Origin: Muriicola soli
GTDB taxonomy: Bacteria; Bacteroidota; Bacteroidia; Flavobacteriales; Flavobacteriaceae
Assembly (NCBI RefSeq): GCF_004139715.1
Contig: NZ_CP035544.1
Location: 744,001-808,000 of the forward strand
DNA: 64,000 nucleotides
Reading direction: 5' to 3'
Notes under the pieces: model-generated
Seen by the model: only the letters and a program-made list of their open reading frames with translations
Databases searched by the model: none
What the model was told of the DNA's origin: nothing
Shown: positions 1-8,516 of the stretch, one piece after another
How positions within the stretch are numbered: position 1 is the stretch's first letter
How the letters are laid out: each line of letters begins with the position of its first letter
Translations under genes and position numbers: made by a program

Positions 1-275
1 ATATTCTCTGTAGCATCTTCATTCACCCCTTCTCCTGGACAAGGCTTTAAAGTACCTGTTGGAGCTTTAGCTGCGATTCTTCTAGCATCCTGTTTACCCA
101 CCCAATTAAGGCCAAAGTGTTCCTTTACTGAGCTATCTGTGCTGTACTCCCCAATAAGTTCTTTTAGCGTGTTTAAATTGAAAACTCCATCTTCAAAAGC
201 TTCTGGGAAAAGTTGCTTTAATTCATTTAATCTATCGTCAGTAAATGTATATTGGGGTGTAAATTCTTCAGCCAT
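1..275 (-). CDS. Type III-like adenine-specific DNA methyltransferase (Mod), N-terminal part
   Basis: Only the first 91 codons are in the window; the gene continues past position 1. The ATG is at 275-273 and the protein opens MAEEFTPQYTFTDDRLNEL. The segment with PEAFEDGVFNLNTLKELIG, followed by a stretch ending in LNWVGKQDARR and a PCPGEGVNEDATENI segment, is the characteristic N-terminus of type III restriction-modification Mod subunits, as I recall the family. The catalytic DPPY motif would lie off-window. It follows the nuclease gene on the same strand after a 17-base gap, so methyltransferase, nuclease and helicase probably form one transcript. Function (N6-adenine methylation) is inferred from the family; whether a Res subunit follows cannot be seen. 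Confidence 0.8.
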   Translation of the reverse strand, partial: MAEEFTPQYTFTDDRLNELKQLFPEAFEDGVFNLNTLKELIGEYSTDSSVKEHFGLNWVGKQDARRIAAKAPTGTLKPCPGEGVNEDATEN

Positions 276-292
276 ATTTTGTTCTTATCTTT

Positions 293-1186
293 TTAAATTA
301 AATCATCAATGTTAGTTGGTGGTGGTGCTTCAAATGCATTGGTATTAGTAAAGTTTTCAACTTCATCCGAATTTCCTAAATCACTTATATATTCAGCAAA
401 ACCACCACTAAACGAACCTGTTTTTTGAGAATATCCTCTATAGGCATCACAGGAAAATCTAGCATCACAGTTTCTACAAACCCTTGTTGCAAATCTTTGT
501 CTTGTTCCTTTAATTCTTTCTTGCAAAACTTCTGTTCCTGGTGGATGAAAATCTCTGTTTTCAATTTTATCTACCACACAAGCAAACTTTGTAATTGTAT
601 CTTCCACTTTTTCTTGAGAAAAAGGTATGGGAATTACAGGATCCCAGTTATCCAGTTCTTTTTGAAGTTTTTCTTCTGCATCTGCATCAATAGCCTTTTT
701 AAGACTTCTCGGGAATTGTGTTGCAATAATTGCCGTGCCAGTTAATTTCTCCTTTCTTAAGTTTTGCCAAATGTGAGTGTAAACATTTAATTGGTCAACG
801 TAGTCCTCTTTATTAGCCTTCACATAATCAGCATCATGTGTTTTTACATCATACATCGTTGTTGTGTCTTTTTCTCTAATGATGTCCACAACACCTTCTA
901 TAGTAAACCTATTACCTTTCGGAGAGGTTTGTTCAGGTAAGGTCAGCTTGACCTCTGTTTCAGTAACTGATTCGGCAACTTCCCTCATTTTTCTAAAATA
1001 CATTAAGACTTGCAAGAGGCCTTGCCTTTTTATCTCAGGAGTTATAGAATGGCCCCCCTCCATAAGTCTTAACCTTTCATAATTTGCTTCATATTCTTGA
1101 GTTATCCATTCTTCCATTTCAACGATGTATTGAAGTTCTTTCAACCTAGCCTTGTCGTTTTTAAGTAAATTCAATTCATCTTTCAT
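293..1186 (-). CDS. PD-(D/E)XK (RecB/Cas4-like) nuclease with Fe-S cysteines
   Basis: A 297-residue protein carrying the second half of a RecB-type nuclease domain. Visible active-site elements are D101, the D113-x-K115 motif within MYDVKTH, and the Q132-xxx-Y136 motif. C237-xx-C240-x5-C246 near the C-terminus matches three of the four cysteines that hold a 4Fe-4S cluster in AddB/Cas4-type nucleases. The expected first cysteine and the N-terminal helix with its histidine are instead at the end of the upstream helicase protein. The start overlaps the helicase stop (ATGA, 1183-1186), so the two are either translationally coupled or one gene broken by a frameshift. The reading frame is open upstream of the ATG, and one extra A in the five-base run at 1195-1199 would join them. 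Role inferred: DNA end processing in defence. Confidence 0.8.
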   Translation of the reverse strand: MKDELNLLKNDKARLKELQYIVEMEEWITQEYEANYERLRLMEGGHSITPEIKRQGLLQVLMYFRKMREVAESVTETEVKLTLPEQTSPKGNRFTIEGVVDIIREKDTTTMYDVKTHDADYVKANKEDYVDQLNVYTHIWQNLRKEKLTGTAIIATQFPRSLKKAIDADAEEKLQKELDNWDPVIPIPFSQEKVEDTITKFACVVDKIENRDFHPPGTEVLQERIKGTRQRFATRVCRNCDARFSCDAYRGYSQKTGSFSGGFAEYISDLGNSDEVENFTNTNAFEAPPPTNIDDLI

Positions 1187-3774
1187 GCCTCTTGTTTTTC
1201 TCTTTTGGAAATTAAAAATTGGTGCAAATCTTCAATGGTACTATGCACCAAAGAACCAAAAAACATAGTTTGGCTTCTAGAGGGAATAAATCCATACTTT
1301 CTAAAAATCATGTACTGTCTAGGACATCTCTCATAGGCTAAAAAATCAGCAGTGTAAGAGTAAGGTTTACTCAAGGCAGATTCCTTGATATCATCAATTT
1401 CAAGAATATTCTTATCAAAACTTTGCATATCCAATGCATTAATTTCCTGGAGCGTAGTGTTTATATATGAAATAATACATCTTCCCTTTTGTGCTTTGAT
1501 TGGTGCAAGTTTTGGTAGTATTAATAGCTTTTCAGCTCTCGATAAACCAACATAAAAAATCCTCATTAAATCAAATCTTCCAATTTTATCTAATGGTTCT
1601 CCCTCAACTTCTTTCAAATTTCTAATTATGACTTCTTTTTGATCTGCTTCAACAAACTCTCTTCTTTTAGGATACATAAATACGACTGGAAATTCTAATC
1701 CTTTAGATTGGTGGATTGTTAAAACTTGAATATTTCCTTTGGGGAATGGATCGTCATCATTCTCATATTCAGACTCTCCAAGTCTATAGATAGTATATAA
1801 ATAGGAAGAAAAAAATAGTCGTACAAAACCTTCTTCCCTCAAAAAGCTTGCAGACAAAATGGAAGAATATAATTCCATAAACCTTGCTAAATATTCAGAT
1901 ATTTTTGAAAGGTTGCAGATTGGAGCCTCATTACCTTCATTTTGTGCTAAATCAAAATAATATTTAAAATGGTTGAAGCCTGTTATTTGATAAAATAAGT
2001 CAAGAATACTCCAGTCCAAAGATGTTGCTCTGTTGATTATCTGTGAAAGCTTAAACGGTTTTAATGTTTCATCATTTATCCTTTCATTCACAATTCTGGC
2101 TAAATAAGGGCTCAAAACAGCTCTTTTAGCTTCATCTGAAAGATTATTGGCCTCGGCCAATTTCCTTCTCATTAAATCAAGCTCGAACTCATCATCAAGA
2201 TCCCAGTTATTTTTTTGAACAACTCTCAATAGACTTTCGTAGTCTTTTGAAATTATTTCTAATTGCAGTCTTTTGTTGTCAACAAACCTTTTTAAATCAG
2301 AATCACTTTCAATAATGTCATTTCCAATTCTTTCAGCATTTCCAACCCACGTTTTGTATTTATTAAATTCATACCCAGTAAAATCTGACGAATCTGGTAA
2401 CCCAAATACATTAGCGAAAACGCCAAATAACTCAGTTGCCTCTTGACCTTCTAAAAATATACCTGCTCTTGGAGCATAAACATTTAGTCCGTGATCCCTT
2501 AAGGTTTGAATGGTGTTTTTGGCATCTTTATTGGAAAGGGAAGGGAAAAGGAATGCAATTTGATTGGCATCACTGACAACGTCATTTTGAATAAGTTCTT
2601 TACAAAACTGAGCTGTCTGGTCAATCCAATCATCTTCCACAGAAATAACGGAAGTTTCATTATCAGTCGAATTGGCCACAATAGCTTTGTCATGTACCCT
2701 ATACTGATTGGTAACATCTCCATTTTTAGTCCAGTCTTCCTTGTCAATAAATCCAGAATAGAAATCCACAATTTTTCTCCTGGATCTATAATTTATGGAC
2801 AATGAAATTTTAGTCGTTTCAATTCCCAGGTAACTTTTAACCCTTTTGGGAAATTCTACAAAATTCTCTACAGTACTACCTCTAAACCTATAAAGAGCCT
2901 GGTCATCATCACCAACGACACAAATATTTTTATTTCCAGCAAGAGTAAAATATAATTGTTCTTGAATACTGTTAGTGTCTTGGTACTCATCAACAATTAA
3001 ATACTTGAAAATATTGGACGCGTTCTTAAAGCCCTCAATTACTTCTAACGCTTTATTCTGCAATAATGATAAATCACATATTTCAAAGGTTTCATTTTCA
3101 ATAAGAATATTTTTATACTCTTTGTACATTTTGAGAATGCTAAATAACATGTCCCTTTGATCCGTTTTAAACAATGCCTCTTCAATATTTAGTCTTTCTT
3201 CAGAAAATCTATTGAATAGAGCGATTATATCTATTATGGCTTTATGTTTGTTGGGGTAAGAAGGTGCTTTCTTTTGGAAGTATGCATTAATATCTATAGT
3301 GTCTAATTCTCCTGCATCCAAAAGTCTATTCCAAATTGAATGTCTTTTTATAAAAAAGTATTGTTCTAATTGGTCAATGGTTTTTACAGGCTTGTTTCTT
3401 TTCCTACCTGAATAAAACCTTCTGTCGCCAATGAGTCTATTACAAGATGAATGTACGGTTCCAATATACATGCTTGCCAAATCATATTGTCTTCCTGTGT
3501 GGTTGCTGGCTAACCCGAGAAGTGATTGAAGTCCCTCTTTGAGTTGATGCGCTGCTTTCTCCGTAAATGTGGCAAGCATTATTTCGTCAGGATTTATGTT
3601 GTGGAAAACAATTAGATTAAGTGTTCTCCATAAAAGAACTCTTGTTTTTCCTGATCCAGGGCCAGCAGTAAGATAAAGAGCGCCATCAATGTGTTTTATA
3701 GCCTTTTCTTGAGATTCGTTAGGCATAAAACCAACTTCCTTCCATAAAGTCTCCAAAGAGAAATTTTCATTCAT
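1183..3774 (-). CDS. UvrD/PcrA-family (superfamily 1) DNA helicase with partial nuclease tail
   Basis: An 863-residue SF1A helicase. Motifs in order: Walker A in AGPGSGKTRVLL near residue 38; DEYQDTN with the following GDDDQALYRFRGS (motifs II and III); SINYRSRRKI (IV); TIHQSKGLEFPVVF (V); and FYVGLSRAEKLLIL (VI). The last 60 residues are not helicase. They contain YERCPRQYMIF (C817) and GSLVHSTIEDLH (H844), which is the opening helix of an AddA/RecB-like nuclease domain continued in the next gene. The protein therefore resembles an AddA-type helicase-nuclease cut inside the nuclease. It is divergent from the HTH gene at 4077 and probably heads an operon with the nuclease and Mod genes. Family known; a defence role is inferred from the neighbours. 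Confidence 0.85.
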   Translation of the reverse strand: MNENFSLETLWKEVGFMPNESQEKAIKHIDGALYLTAGPGSGKTRVLLWRTLNLIVFHNINPDEIMLATFTEKAAHQLKEGLQSLLGLASNHTGRQYDLASMYIGTVHSSCNRLIGDRRFYSGRKRNKPVKTIDQLEQYFFIKRHSIWNRLLDAGELDTIDINAYFQKKAPSYPNKHKAIIDIIALFNRFSEERLNIEEALFKTDQRDMLFSILKMYKEYKNILIENETFEICDLSLLQNKALEVIEGFKNASNIFKYLIVDEYQDTNSIQEQLYFTLAGNKNICVVGDDDQALYRFRGSTVENFVEFPKRVKSYLGIETTKISLSINYRSRRKIVDFYSGFIDKEDWTKNGDVTNQYRVHDKAIVANSTDNETSVISVEDDWIDQTAQFCKELIQNDVVSDANQIAFLFPSLSNKDAKNTIQTLRDHGLNVYAPRAGIFLEGQEATELFGVFANVFGLPDSSDFTGYEFNKYKTWVGNAERIGNDIIESDSDLKRFVDNKRLQLEIISKDYESLLRVVQKNNWDLDDEFELDLMRRKLAEANNLSDEAKRAVLSPYLARIVNERINDETLKPFKLSQIINRATSLDWSILDLFYQITGFNHFKYYFDLAQNEGNEAPICNLSKISEYLARFMELYSSILSASFLREEGFVRLFFSSYLYTIYRLGESEYENDDDPFPKGNIQVLTIHQSKGLEFPVVFMYPKRREFVEADQKEVIIRNLKEVEGEPLDKIGRFDLMRIFYVGLSRAEKLLILPKLAPIKAQKGRCIISYINTTLQEINALDMQSFDKNILEIDDIKESALSKPYSYTADFLAYERCPRQYMIFRKYGFIPSRSQTMFFGSLVHSTIEDLHQFLISKREKQEA

Positions 3775-3921
3775 TTATTAGTAATCGTATAATAGGTTTT
3801 AGGTACAAGAATAAAGATAGAATACTTAAAAGGTAATACCTATTAAGACACCCCCTTTTATAGCTATTTATTTAAGCGCTGCATTAATCTCGAGTTTTTC
3901 CAATCGCCATTGCAAAAAGTT

Positions 3922-3974
3922 ATTCTCTTATAAATTGTAGCAATTGGGTCTTATAGTTCTCATAATAAGAGAAT
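3922..3974. promoter_or_regulatory. Inverted repeat, possible operator in a divergent intergenic region
   Basis: A perfect 10-bp inverted repeat, ATTCTCTTAT at 3922-3931 and ATAAGAGAAT at 3965-3974, lies in the 302-bp gap between the leftward helicase operon and the rightward HTH gene. A second, imperfect pair (about 3791-3800 and 3833-3842) lies closer to the helicase start. The arrangement would suit a repressor controlling one or both transcripts. Nothing shows which protein binds; the neighbouring HTH protein is an obvious candidate. I see nothing else in this gap apart from a -7 motif at 4048. Confidence 0.35.
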
Positions 3975-4047
3975 TGTAGAGTTATGTAAAGTACTGAGCG
4001 TTAATAACTTCAATGTCAAAGAGACAAGCTGTGGCGAATACAGCCAT

Positions 4048-4055
4048 TATTTTTG
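4048..4055 (+). promoter_or_regulatory. Bacteroidetes-type -7 element upstream of the HTH gene
   Basis: TATTTTTG fits the Bacteroidetes -7 consensus TAnnTTTG, about 22 bases before the ATG at 4077. I see no convincing TTG at the -33 position, so confidence is limited. Confidence 0.35.
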
Positions 4056-4076
4056 CGATATTGAAAACAAGAAAGA

Positions 4077-4478
4077 ATGACTTCATGGAGTGATAAGGAA
4101 TTAGAAGCATTGTGTGACCCAAATAATCACAAGATCAGATTTGATGGTTATGACTACTGGTGGTATCACAAGATTAATGGGAAATGGGAATTACATAGTA
4201 TAAAGGAATATGAAAATTATCAAAAGCCTTATTCATACTTGGAGTATTGGAGGAATTTATGGGAAAGAGAACTCATCTCAAGGAGGAGGATTGCAATGAA
4301 AAAGAAGCTTAGTCTAGAGAAGAAGATATGGGATATTTGTGCGGTGCTAGAATATGAAACATATCAAAAAGTATTGGAGATACATAAATTGGATCCCACA
4401 TTAACTAATAAGGAGATAGCAGCTATGTTGAGTGTGTCACAACAATTGGTTGGTAGATACCTTAAGGACGCTGCATAA
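4077..4478 (+). CDS. Small HTH-containing protein of unknown family
   Basis: A 133-residue protein with no family I recognise. The N-terminal half is rich in aromatic and charged residues (FDGYDYWWYHK). The middle is basic (SRRRIAMKKKLSLEKK). The C-terminus, LTNKEIAAMLSVSQQLVGRY, has the spacing of a helix-turn-helix recognition unit (alanine, glycine-like turn and serine-glutamine helix), so DNA binding is inferred. It is preceded by a purine-rich GAAAGA and a TAnnTTTG motif. It stands alone between two leftward operons. It could regulate the divergent defence operon, whose upstream region holds an inverted repeat. Start chosen at the only ATG compatible with the -7 element. Confidence 0.55.
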   Translation: MTSWSDKELEALCDPNNHKIRFDGYDYWWYHKINGKWELHSIKEYENYQKPYSYLEYWRNLWERELISRRRIAMKKKLSLEKKIWDICAVLEYETYQKVLEIHKLDPTLTNKEIAAMLSVSQQLVGRYLKDAA

Positions 4479-4498
4479 ATATCCACAAAATAAGTCAA

Positions 4499-4528
4499 AG
4501 TTTACTTTTGAATAGAGCAAAGTAAACT
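4499..4528. repeat. 10-bp inverted repeat after the HTH gene
   Basis: AGTTTACTTT (4499-4508) and AAAGTAAACT (4519-4528) form a perfect stem with a 10-base loop, 20 bases after the HTH stop codon. It may be a transcript-end hairpin, but no clear T-run follows; an operator is also possible. Confidence 0.35.
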
Positions 4529-4943
4529 GAAAACTCTGGGAAGTCCCATAAATAGTGAGATTCAAAATTTCAATATTAAGGTCTATAGAAGATACTTTTT
4601 AGATTCAATTAAACTTTTGTTTATCAACTTAAAAACCTAAAATATCACATAGGGTATAATCTAATGGAATGGGATAAATAAAGGAAAAATAGAATACAGA
4701 ATATTTCATAAAATAGCTATTATATAATAATGCGGATAATCCCAAAGTGAAAGATTCAAGCCTCCAAATGGGGTATTTCAGACTGTATTGGATAGGAAGG
4801 AGTAAGAGAAAAAGTCTAAGACTCAACCATACTCACTCCCATCCCAATATGCTTAAATGGTTTCTAGGTGCCTTTTTGATTTATGCGAAACCGTATCAAA
4901 AACTTAATTATTAATTATACGGCATAGTGCCATTAGCAATATT
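4529..4943. other. Intergenic, nothing recognised
   Basis: About 415 bases of AT-rich DNA. A 65-codon open frame on the minus strand (4629-4826) has no recognisable features or start signal, and I do not regard it as a gene. No RNA gene or repeat was seen. Confidence 0.5.
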
Positions 4944-5195
4944 CTAATCAATCAAAATATCGAAATAGTAGAAGTAATATGCACTTCCTTCCACGACAAA
5001 TACAGTCTTCAACTCCATCGTAACATTTACTTGTTCTACCCAAACAATCTGCCCTTTCTTTAATGTACCCACAGACCTTAATACGGACACTTTAAAGGGG
5101 CAATACAATTGTTTGAGCAGATTGTTCCAGGTAATGATCAAAAGGCTGTTGGAAGAGCTATATTTGAGTTGTTTTGCCAAGTCTTTTCCGTTCAT
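4944..5195 (-). CDS. Small hypothetical protein of the island
   Basis: An 83-residue protein of unknown family opening MNGKDLAKQLKYSSSNSLL and containing KKGQIVWVEQVNVTMELKTV, which looks like a short beta-rich fold. Its ATG overlaps the stop of the DUF3871 gene by four bases (ATGA, 5192-5195), a strong sign of translational coupling and hence of a real gene. It is the last gene of a leftward unit with the AAA ATPase and DUF3871 genes. Function unknown; a role in island maintenance or recombination is only inferred from position. Confidence 0.6.
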   Translation of the reverse strand: MNGKDLAKQLKYSSSNSLLIITWNNLLKQLYCPFKVSVLRSVGTLKKGQIVWVEQVNVTMELKTVFVVEGSAYYFYYFDILID

Positions 5196-6190
5196 ATGTC
5201 ATCCAAGACTCTTTGATTTAAAAACCAGTTTTTAGTTTTATTCTGCAAAGAATCAGTTAGTCCAATAACAAACTCAAAAGCATTGGCATTACGTTCCAAA
5301 CTGCTGTCAATAAAACTTTTTTTGTTAGCATCAGTCATAAGATTATAAAAATCCCAAAGACTAATTTCACCATTTATACTTCTCGCGAAATTAGGATCCT
5401 CATAGTAGTTCTTTACTATTGTTCCAATCTGATTATCATTCATTAGAAGTTTTAGCTTACCAACCTTCTCTTCCTTGTTTAAAAACTGGTATAACTTCAT
5501 CTTACCAATGGTGTGAGCAAACTGTAGCTCTTCAAGACTATATTTACTCATTCGTTCCATATTACCTAGAAACCTGTCTTGATCAAATTGGTGAATTAAT
5601 TCCTCAATCTTTCCCTTCAATTCAGCTACACTACTAACTCTGATGTCTGAATTTAATCCATCTGTACTTATACAGAGATTAGTGCATACTAAGTTTTTAA
5701 ATCCAATAAAGACCTTGAATTTTTCAAGGTTTCTTTTACTGTACAAGTTTTCCTGATTGAGAGCTCTTACACCACCAATTGTCAGAGACAATTTATTATT
5801 GTTGACTATTTCAGTAATCTCCGGTATTTCAATCATAAAAGCACATCGTTGATAATAGATTGTCTTTTCTTCAGGTCTTAATTCCTTAACAGGTTTGCCA
5901 ATTGCACTAGGCACACGGCCACGTATGGTGTGTGATATCCTAATGTTGGGTTGTAATATGCCATACCCAGAGAAATTTGCCTCAACCACTTCTTTAGCAG
6001 CATCTATAAATGAGGCATGGGAAATAGAAGATTCATTGTCACTATAAACCGGTATGATACACTCCTTTTTAAGATGATCCAATGTCACCTGTTTTGTATT
6101 TGCTTCAATAAAGCTTCCTTTTGATGTGATGATTTCATTTTCAGAAATCACATGATTATCTATATTATTATTTACTGTTATCAATTCCAT
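5192..6190 (-). CDS. DUF3871 family protein
   Basis: A 332-residue protein that I recognise as DUF3871, a family common on Bacteroidetes mobile islands and of unknown function. Typical stretches include IRISHTIRGRVPSAIGKPV, ending about residue 100, and LTIGGVRALNQENLYSK near 135-155, followed by a KVFIGFKNLVCTN block. Length fits the family. It overlaps the upstream AAA ATPase by 23 bases and the downstream small gene by four, so the three are co-expressed. The partners (RecA-like ATPase, small proteins, decayed excisionase) suggest a role in island DNA metabolism, but this is inference. Confidence 0.85.
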   Translation of the reverse strand: MELITVNNNIDNHVISENEIITSKGSFIEANTKQVTLDHLKKECIIPVYSDNESSISHASFIDAAKEVVEANFSGYGILQPNIRISHTIRGRVPSAIGKPVKELRPEEKTIYYQRCAFMIEIPEITEIVNNNKLSLTIGGVRALNQENLYSKRNLEKFKVFIGFKNLVCTNLCISTDGLNSDIRVSSVAELKGKIEELIHQFDQDRFLGNMERMSKYSLEELQFAHTIGKMKLYQFLNKEEKVGKLKLLMNDNQIGTIVKNYYEDPNFARSINGEISLWDFYNLMTDANKKSFIDSSLERNANAFEFVIGLTDSLQNKTKNWFLNQRVLDDI

Positions 6191-7061
6191 TTTCTTTGTT
6201 TTTGGATTGTTGAATAATTTGTTTGTTGGATATTAAATGAGAATGAATGTTCTCAAGTACATGTTTCCTTTCCATTATTAGAGGTTTGATTTTGTCATTG
6301 ATCTCTGGATATTTAGAATAGATGTGCCTTAATCCCTCGATGCTTTCACAAGCCTCAATTTCCAGTTTGGCCTTTTTCTCTGCTGATCCGGATTCTTGCT
6401 CGCACCATTGGATTATCTTTTTGCCTGTACTTGCATTAATAACAAAGTCTGGCTTGTCAATAAAGATCCCTGTACGGTCCTTTGAAGCCTTGGCATTATG
6501 GGCACTATCTATATCAAATACAATGGTAAACTCATAGTCAAGGTCATTGCGCTGTATAGCCTTTAAACCTACTTTCTCTGGCACCATCTTGCCATTCTTT
6601 TGATTTAGCACATAATCTTGCTTAACCCTCATTGTTGAAATGATATGGGCTTTTGAGCGAAGTATCTTGTTGACAAATGCATTTTGCCTTGGGGTTACCT
6701 TGCCCCAATTAGTGAAGGAATTACCTGGCATATTACTATGAACATCTAATAAGTAGTCCCAGCAATGAGATATACTATCAATAATGATAACTTCCATTCC
6801 TGCCTTTTCACAGACCTCAATAGCTTCAATGTACCTTTCTGGGGAATATGGGGGGTCCATCGCAACCACATTATAATTACCCAAATGAGCATATAAATCG
6901 GCTGATCTGTTCTCTGTATCTATTATAGCTGTTTTGGTGAAATCCCCACCTAATAATCCTTTTGCGATAAGCAGTGATGAATAGGTTTTTCCACTGCCTG
7001 AACTGCCTTGAAGTGCTAGTTTAATTTTTGCTTTTTTCCTTTCGGATTTTCTTATTTCCAT
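6168..7061 (-). CDS. RecA-like AAA family ATPase (phage/Sak4-like)
   Basis: A 297-residue P-loop ATPase. Walker A is GSSGSGKT at residues 19-26; a Walker B-like MEVIIIDSISHCWD follows near residue 90. The region around TRQNAFVNKIL and STMRVKQDYVL is typical of the AAA_24/Sak4-like single-domain RecA relatives found in phages and mobile islands. These are thought to work with single-strand binding or annealing proteins in recombination. The C-terminal 80 residues are helical and charged. The gene overlaps DUF3871 and is preceded by a strong hairpin terminator (7093-7123), so it may have its own promoter or receive only readthrough from the gene upstream. Confidence 0.75.
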   Translation of the reverse strand: MEIRKSERKKAKIKLALQGSSGSGKTYSSLLIAKGLLGGDFTKTAIIDTENRSADLYAHLGNYNVVAMDPPYSPERYIEAIEVCEKAGMEVIIIDSISHCWDYLLDVHSNMPGNSFTNWGKVTPRQNAFVNKILRSKAHIISTMRVKQDYVLNQKNGKMVPEKVGLKAIQRNDLDYEFTIVFDIDSAHNAKASKDRTGIFIDKPDFVINASTGKKIIQWCEQESGSAEKKAKLEIEACESIEGLRHIYSKYPEINDKIKPLIMERKHVLENIHSHLISNKQIIQQSKNKENGIDNSK

Positions 7062-7092
7062 TATTGCTGTTTTAAATTATTAGTAAATAAAA

Positions 7093-7123
7093 AAGGACTT
7101 ATACATAGCCTGTATAAGTCCTT
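7093..7123 (-). terminator. Rho-independent terminator after the 7149-7517 gene
   Basis: A perfect 13-bp stem (AAGGACTTATACA and its complement) with a 5-base loop is followed on the minus strand by TTTTTTATTT. It sits between the small gene at 7149 and the AAA ATPase start at 7061, and would end or attenuate transcription between them. Confidence 0.8.
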
Positions 7124-7148
7124 ATCTTGAGCAAGTTGAAACGCGGAA

Positions 7149-7517
7149 TTACATTACTACCTCATCGCTAATTACTTGTTTGGCAACTTGCAGTAATCCA
7201 GAAAAGTCATGGGCTGTAGCCCAGTCAGCATTGGTTAAATGAGACATGCGAATTTGTGGATCACTATTTTCATCAAAGCTTAGGTTACACAGGTAATCTT
7301 TGCCTTCTTCTATGCCATACTGGTAGTTGGATTGGTAGCACATTGCTGTCCTTTCTACTTCTTCACCATCTGGTAAATTGAATTTCAGGGTTACAACTTT
7401 GAAAAGTTTATCATTGGAGTTTTCCAATATACTCTTTCCAATCTTTAGCAACTTTGCATTGAATAAGAATTCTGTCTCCCCTGTTTCAGGATTTTCAATT
7501 TGTTTGTACTTAGTCAT
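7149..7517 (-). CDS. Hypothetical island protein, 122 residues
   Basis: Starting at the ATG at 7517 the protein opens MTKYKQIENPETGETEFLF; an in-frame ATG nine codons upstream exists, but the shorter start has the A-rich leader usual here. The sequence alternates short strands (FKVVTLKFNLPDGEEVERTAMC) with charged turns and ends QVAKQVISDEVVM. This could be a small OB-like or single-strand-binding fold, which would suit the RecA-like ATPase downstream, but I do not recognise a family. A terminator follows directly. Confidence 0.6.
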   Translation of the reverse strand: MTKYKQIENPETGETEFLFNAKLLKIGKSILENSNDKLFKVVTLKFNLPDGEEVERTAMCYQSNYQYGIEEGKDYLCNLSFDENSDPQIRMSHLTNADWATAHDFSGLLQVAKQVISDEVVM

Positions 7518-7544
7518 AATATTTAAGATTTTAATTTTGGGCAA

Positions 7545-8516
7545 GGCTATCTTACCTCCAGAATCTAAAAAGGGTGTTGGAGTGTTATTCCACGAGCGAA
7601 GCGAGTGTGATTCTTTAAAGAAGACATTGAGACTACTAATAGATAAGTTGAGCTTATTGTTTCAGGTCAATGTAAACCCCAAAGTTTTTGTGTATCCCGA
7701 CCCAGAGCACCCGCCCTATTGATGTTTCGTTGATAAGTCATACACTTTGTATGATGCCTTTATTTGACTCTGCCTTAAAAATATTGTAATTTGAATGCTG
7801 TTACCGCATACTGTCACATATAGAGATAACATCAAGGGAGTGAATGTATGAGTTGAGAATGAAAAATAAATCTCAACGCTCTGGCGAAAAGGATTTTCCA
7901 GAGTTAGAATGAAATAGTGCAGGCAGGGTAGAAGAGAATAGCAATTCTGGTGACTTTACACCGAAAAATTATCCAATAATAGTCCTTAGTTTGTTTAAGT
8001 CTGAAATGGCTTAAAATTTCTCACTAATTTGTGTTCTAAACTTAAAAGTTTCCTGACTCTGTATCCTCGTTCGGGGAACGAGAGAAACCCTCCTTTTTTC
8101 TTTTTTAACTACTAAATAATTTACCTTGTCTTTTGGCTAAGCTATGTCTAAGATTTACTGAACGATTCTTCCATGATTTCAGCTAACGTCGCTGCGCTCC
8201 ATTAGGAAAAAAAGTTACTAGTAATAGTACCCTGCCAAATACGTCACTTGTATAATCAACAGAATAGTAGAAAAAGAACAAGACTAGCGTACTAGGCTTG
8301 AATAAATACCACAGTCCCTTGTAGAAAAGAAGTCCCCATACAACCAAAATTAAAAAAGGGGGGGGCTTTTATAGTTTAGTGCGCGTAGGACTTTTTGAAA
8401 AAAAATTAAAAAATTATAGAATAAGTTGGTAACCTGATGATTAGGCTCTAGAAGTTATAACCTAAATTCATATAGCAAATAATTATTTCCATATATGGAA
8501 TATTCATGCTTTTATA
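7545..8516. other. Gene-poor stretch with scattered palindromes
   Basis: About 970 bases with no convincing gene. Small palindromes occur: CTCGTTC-ggg-GAACGAG at 8066-8082, and TCATAC-actt-GTATGA around 7738-7754. A 114-codon plus-strand open frame over 7378-7722 is mostly the shadow of the gene at 7149 and is not credible. The stretch may hold island recombination or transfer sites or decayed genes, but nothing firm can be said. Confidence 0.5.

Noticed and set aside
4629-4826. 65-codon minus-strand frame
   Set aside because: AT-rich low-information frame with no start context, family or coupling to neighbours.
7378-7722. 114-codon plus-strand frame
   Set aside because: Mostly the antisense shadow of the 7149-7517 gene, with no protein-like features.
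8066-8082. CTCGTTC-ggg-GAACGAG palindrome as transfer origin
   Set aside because: No relaxase or mobilisation gene in view and no nic-like sequence; too short to call.
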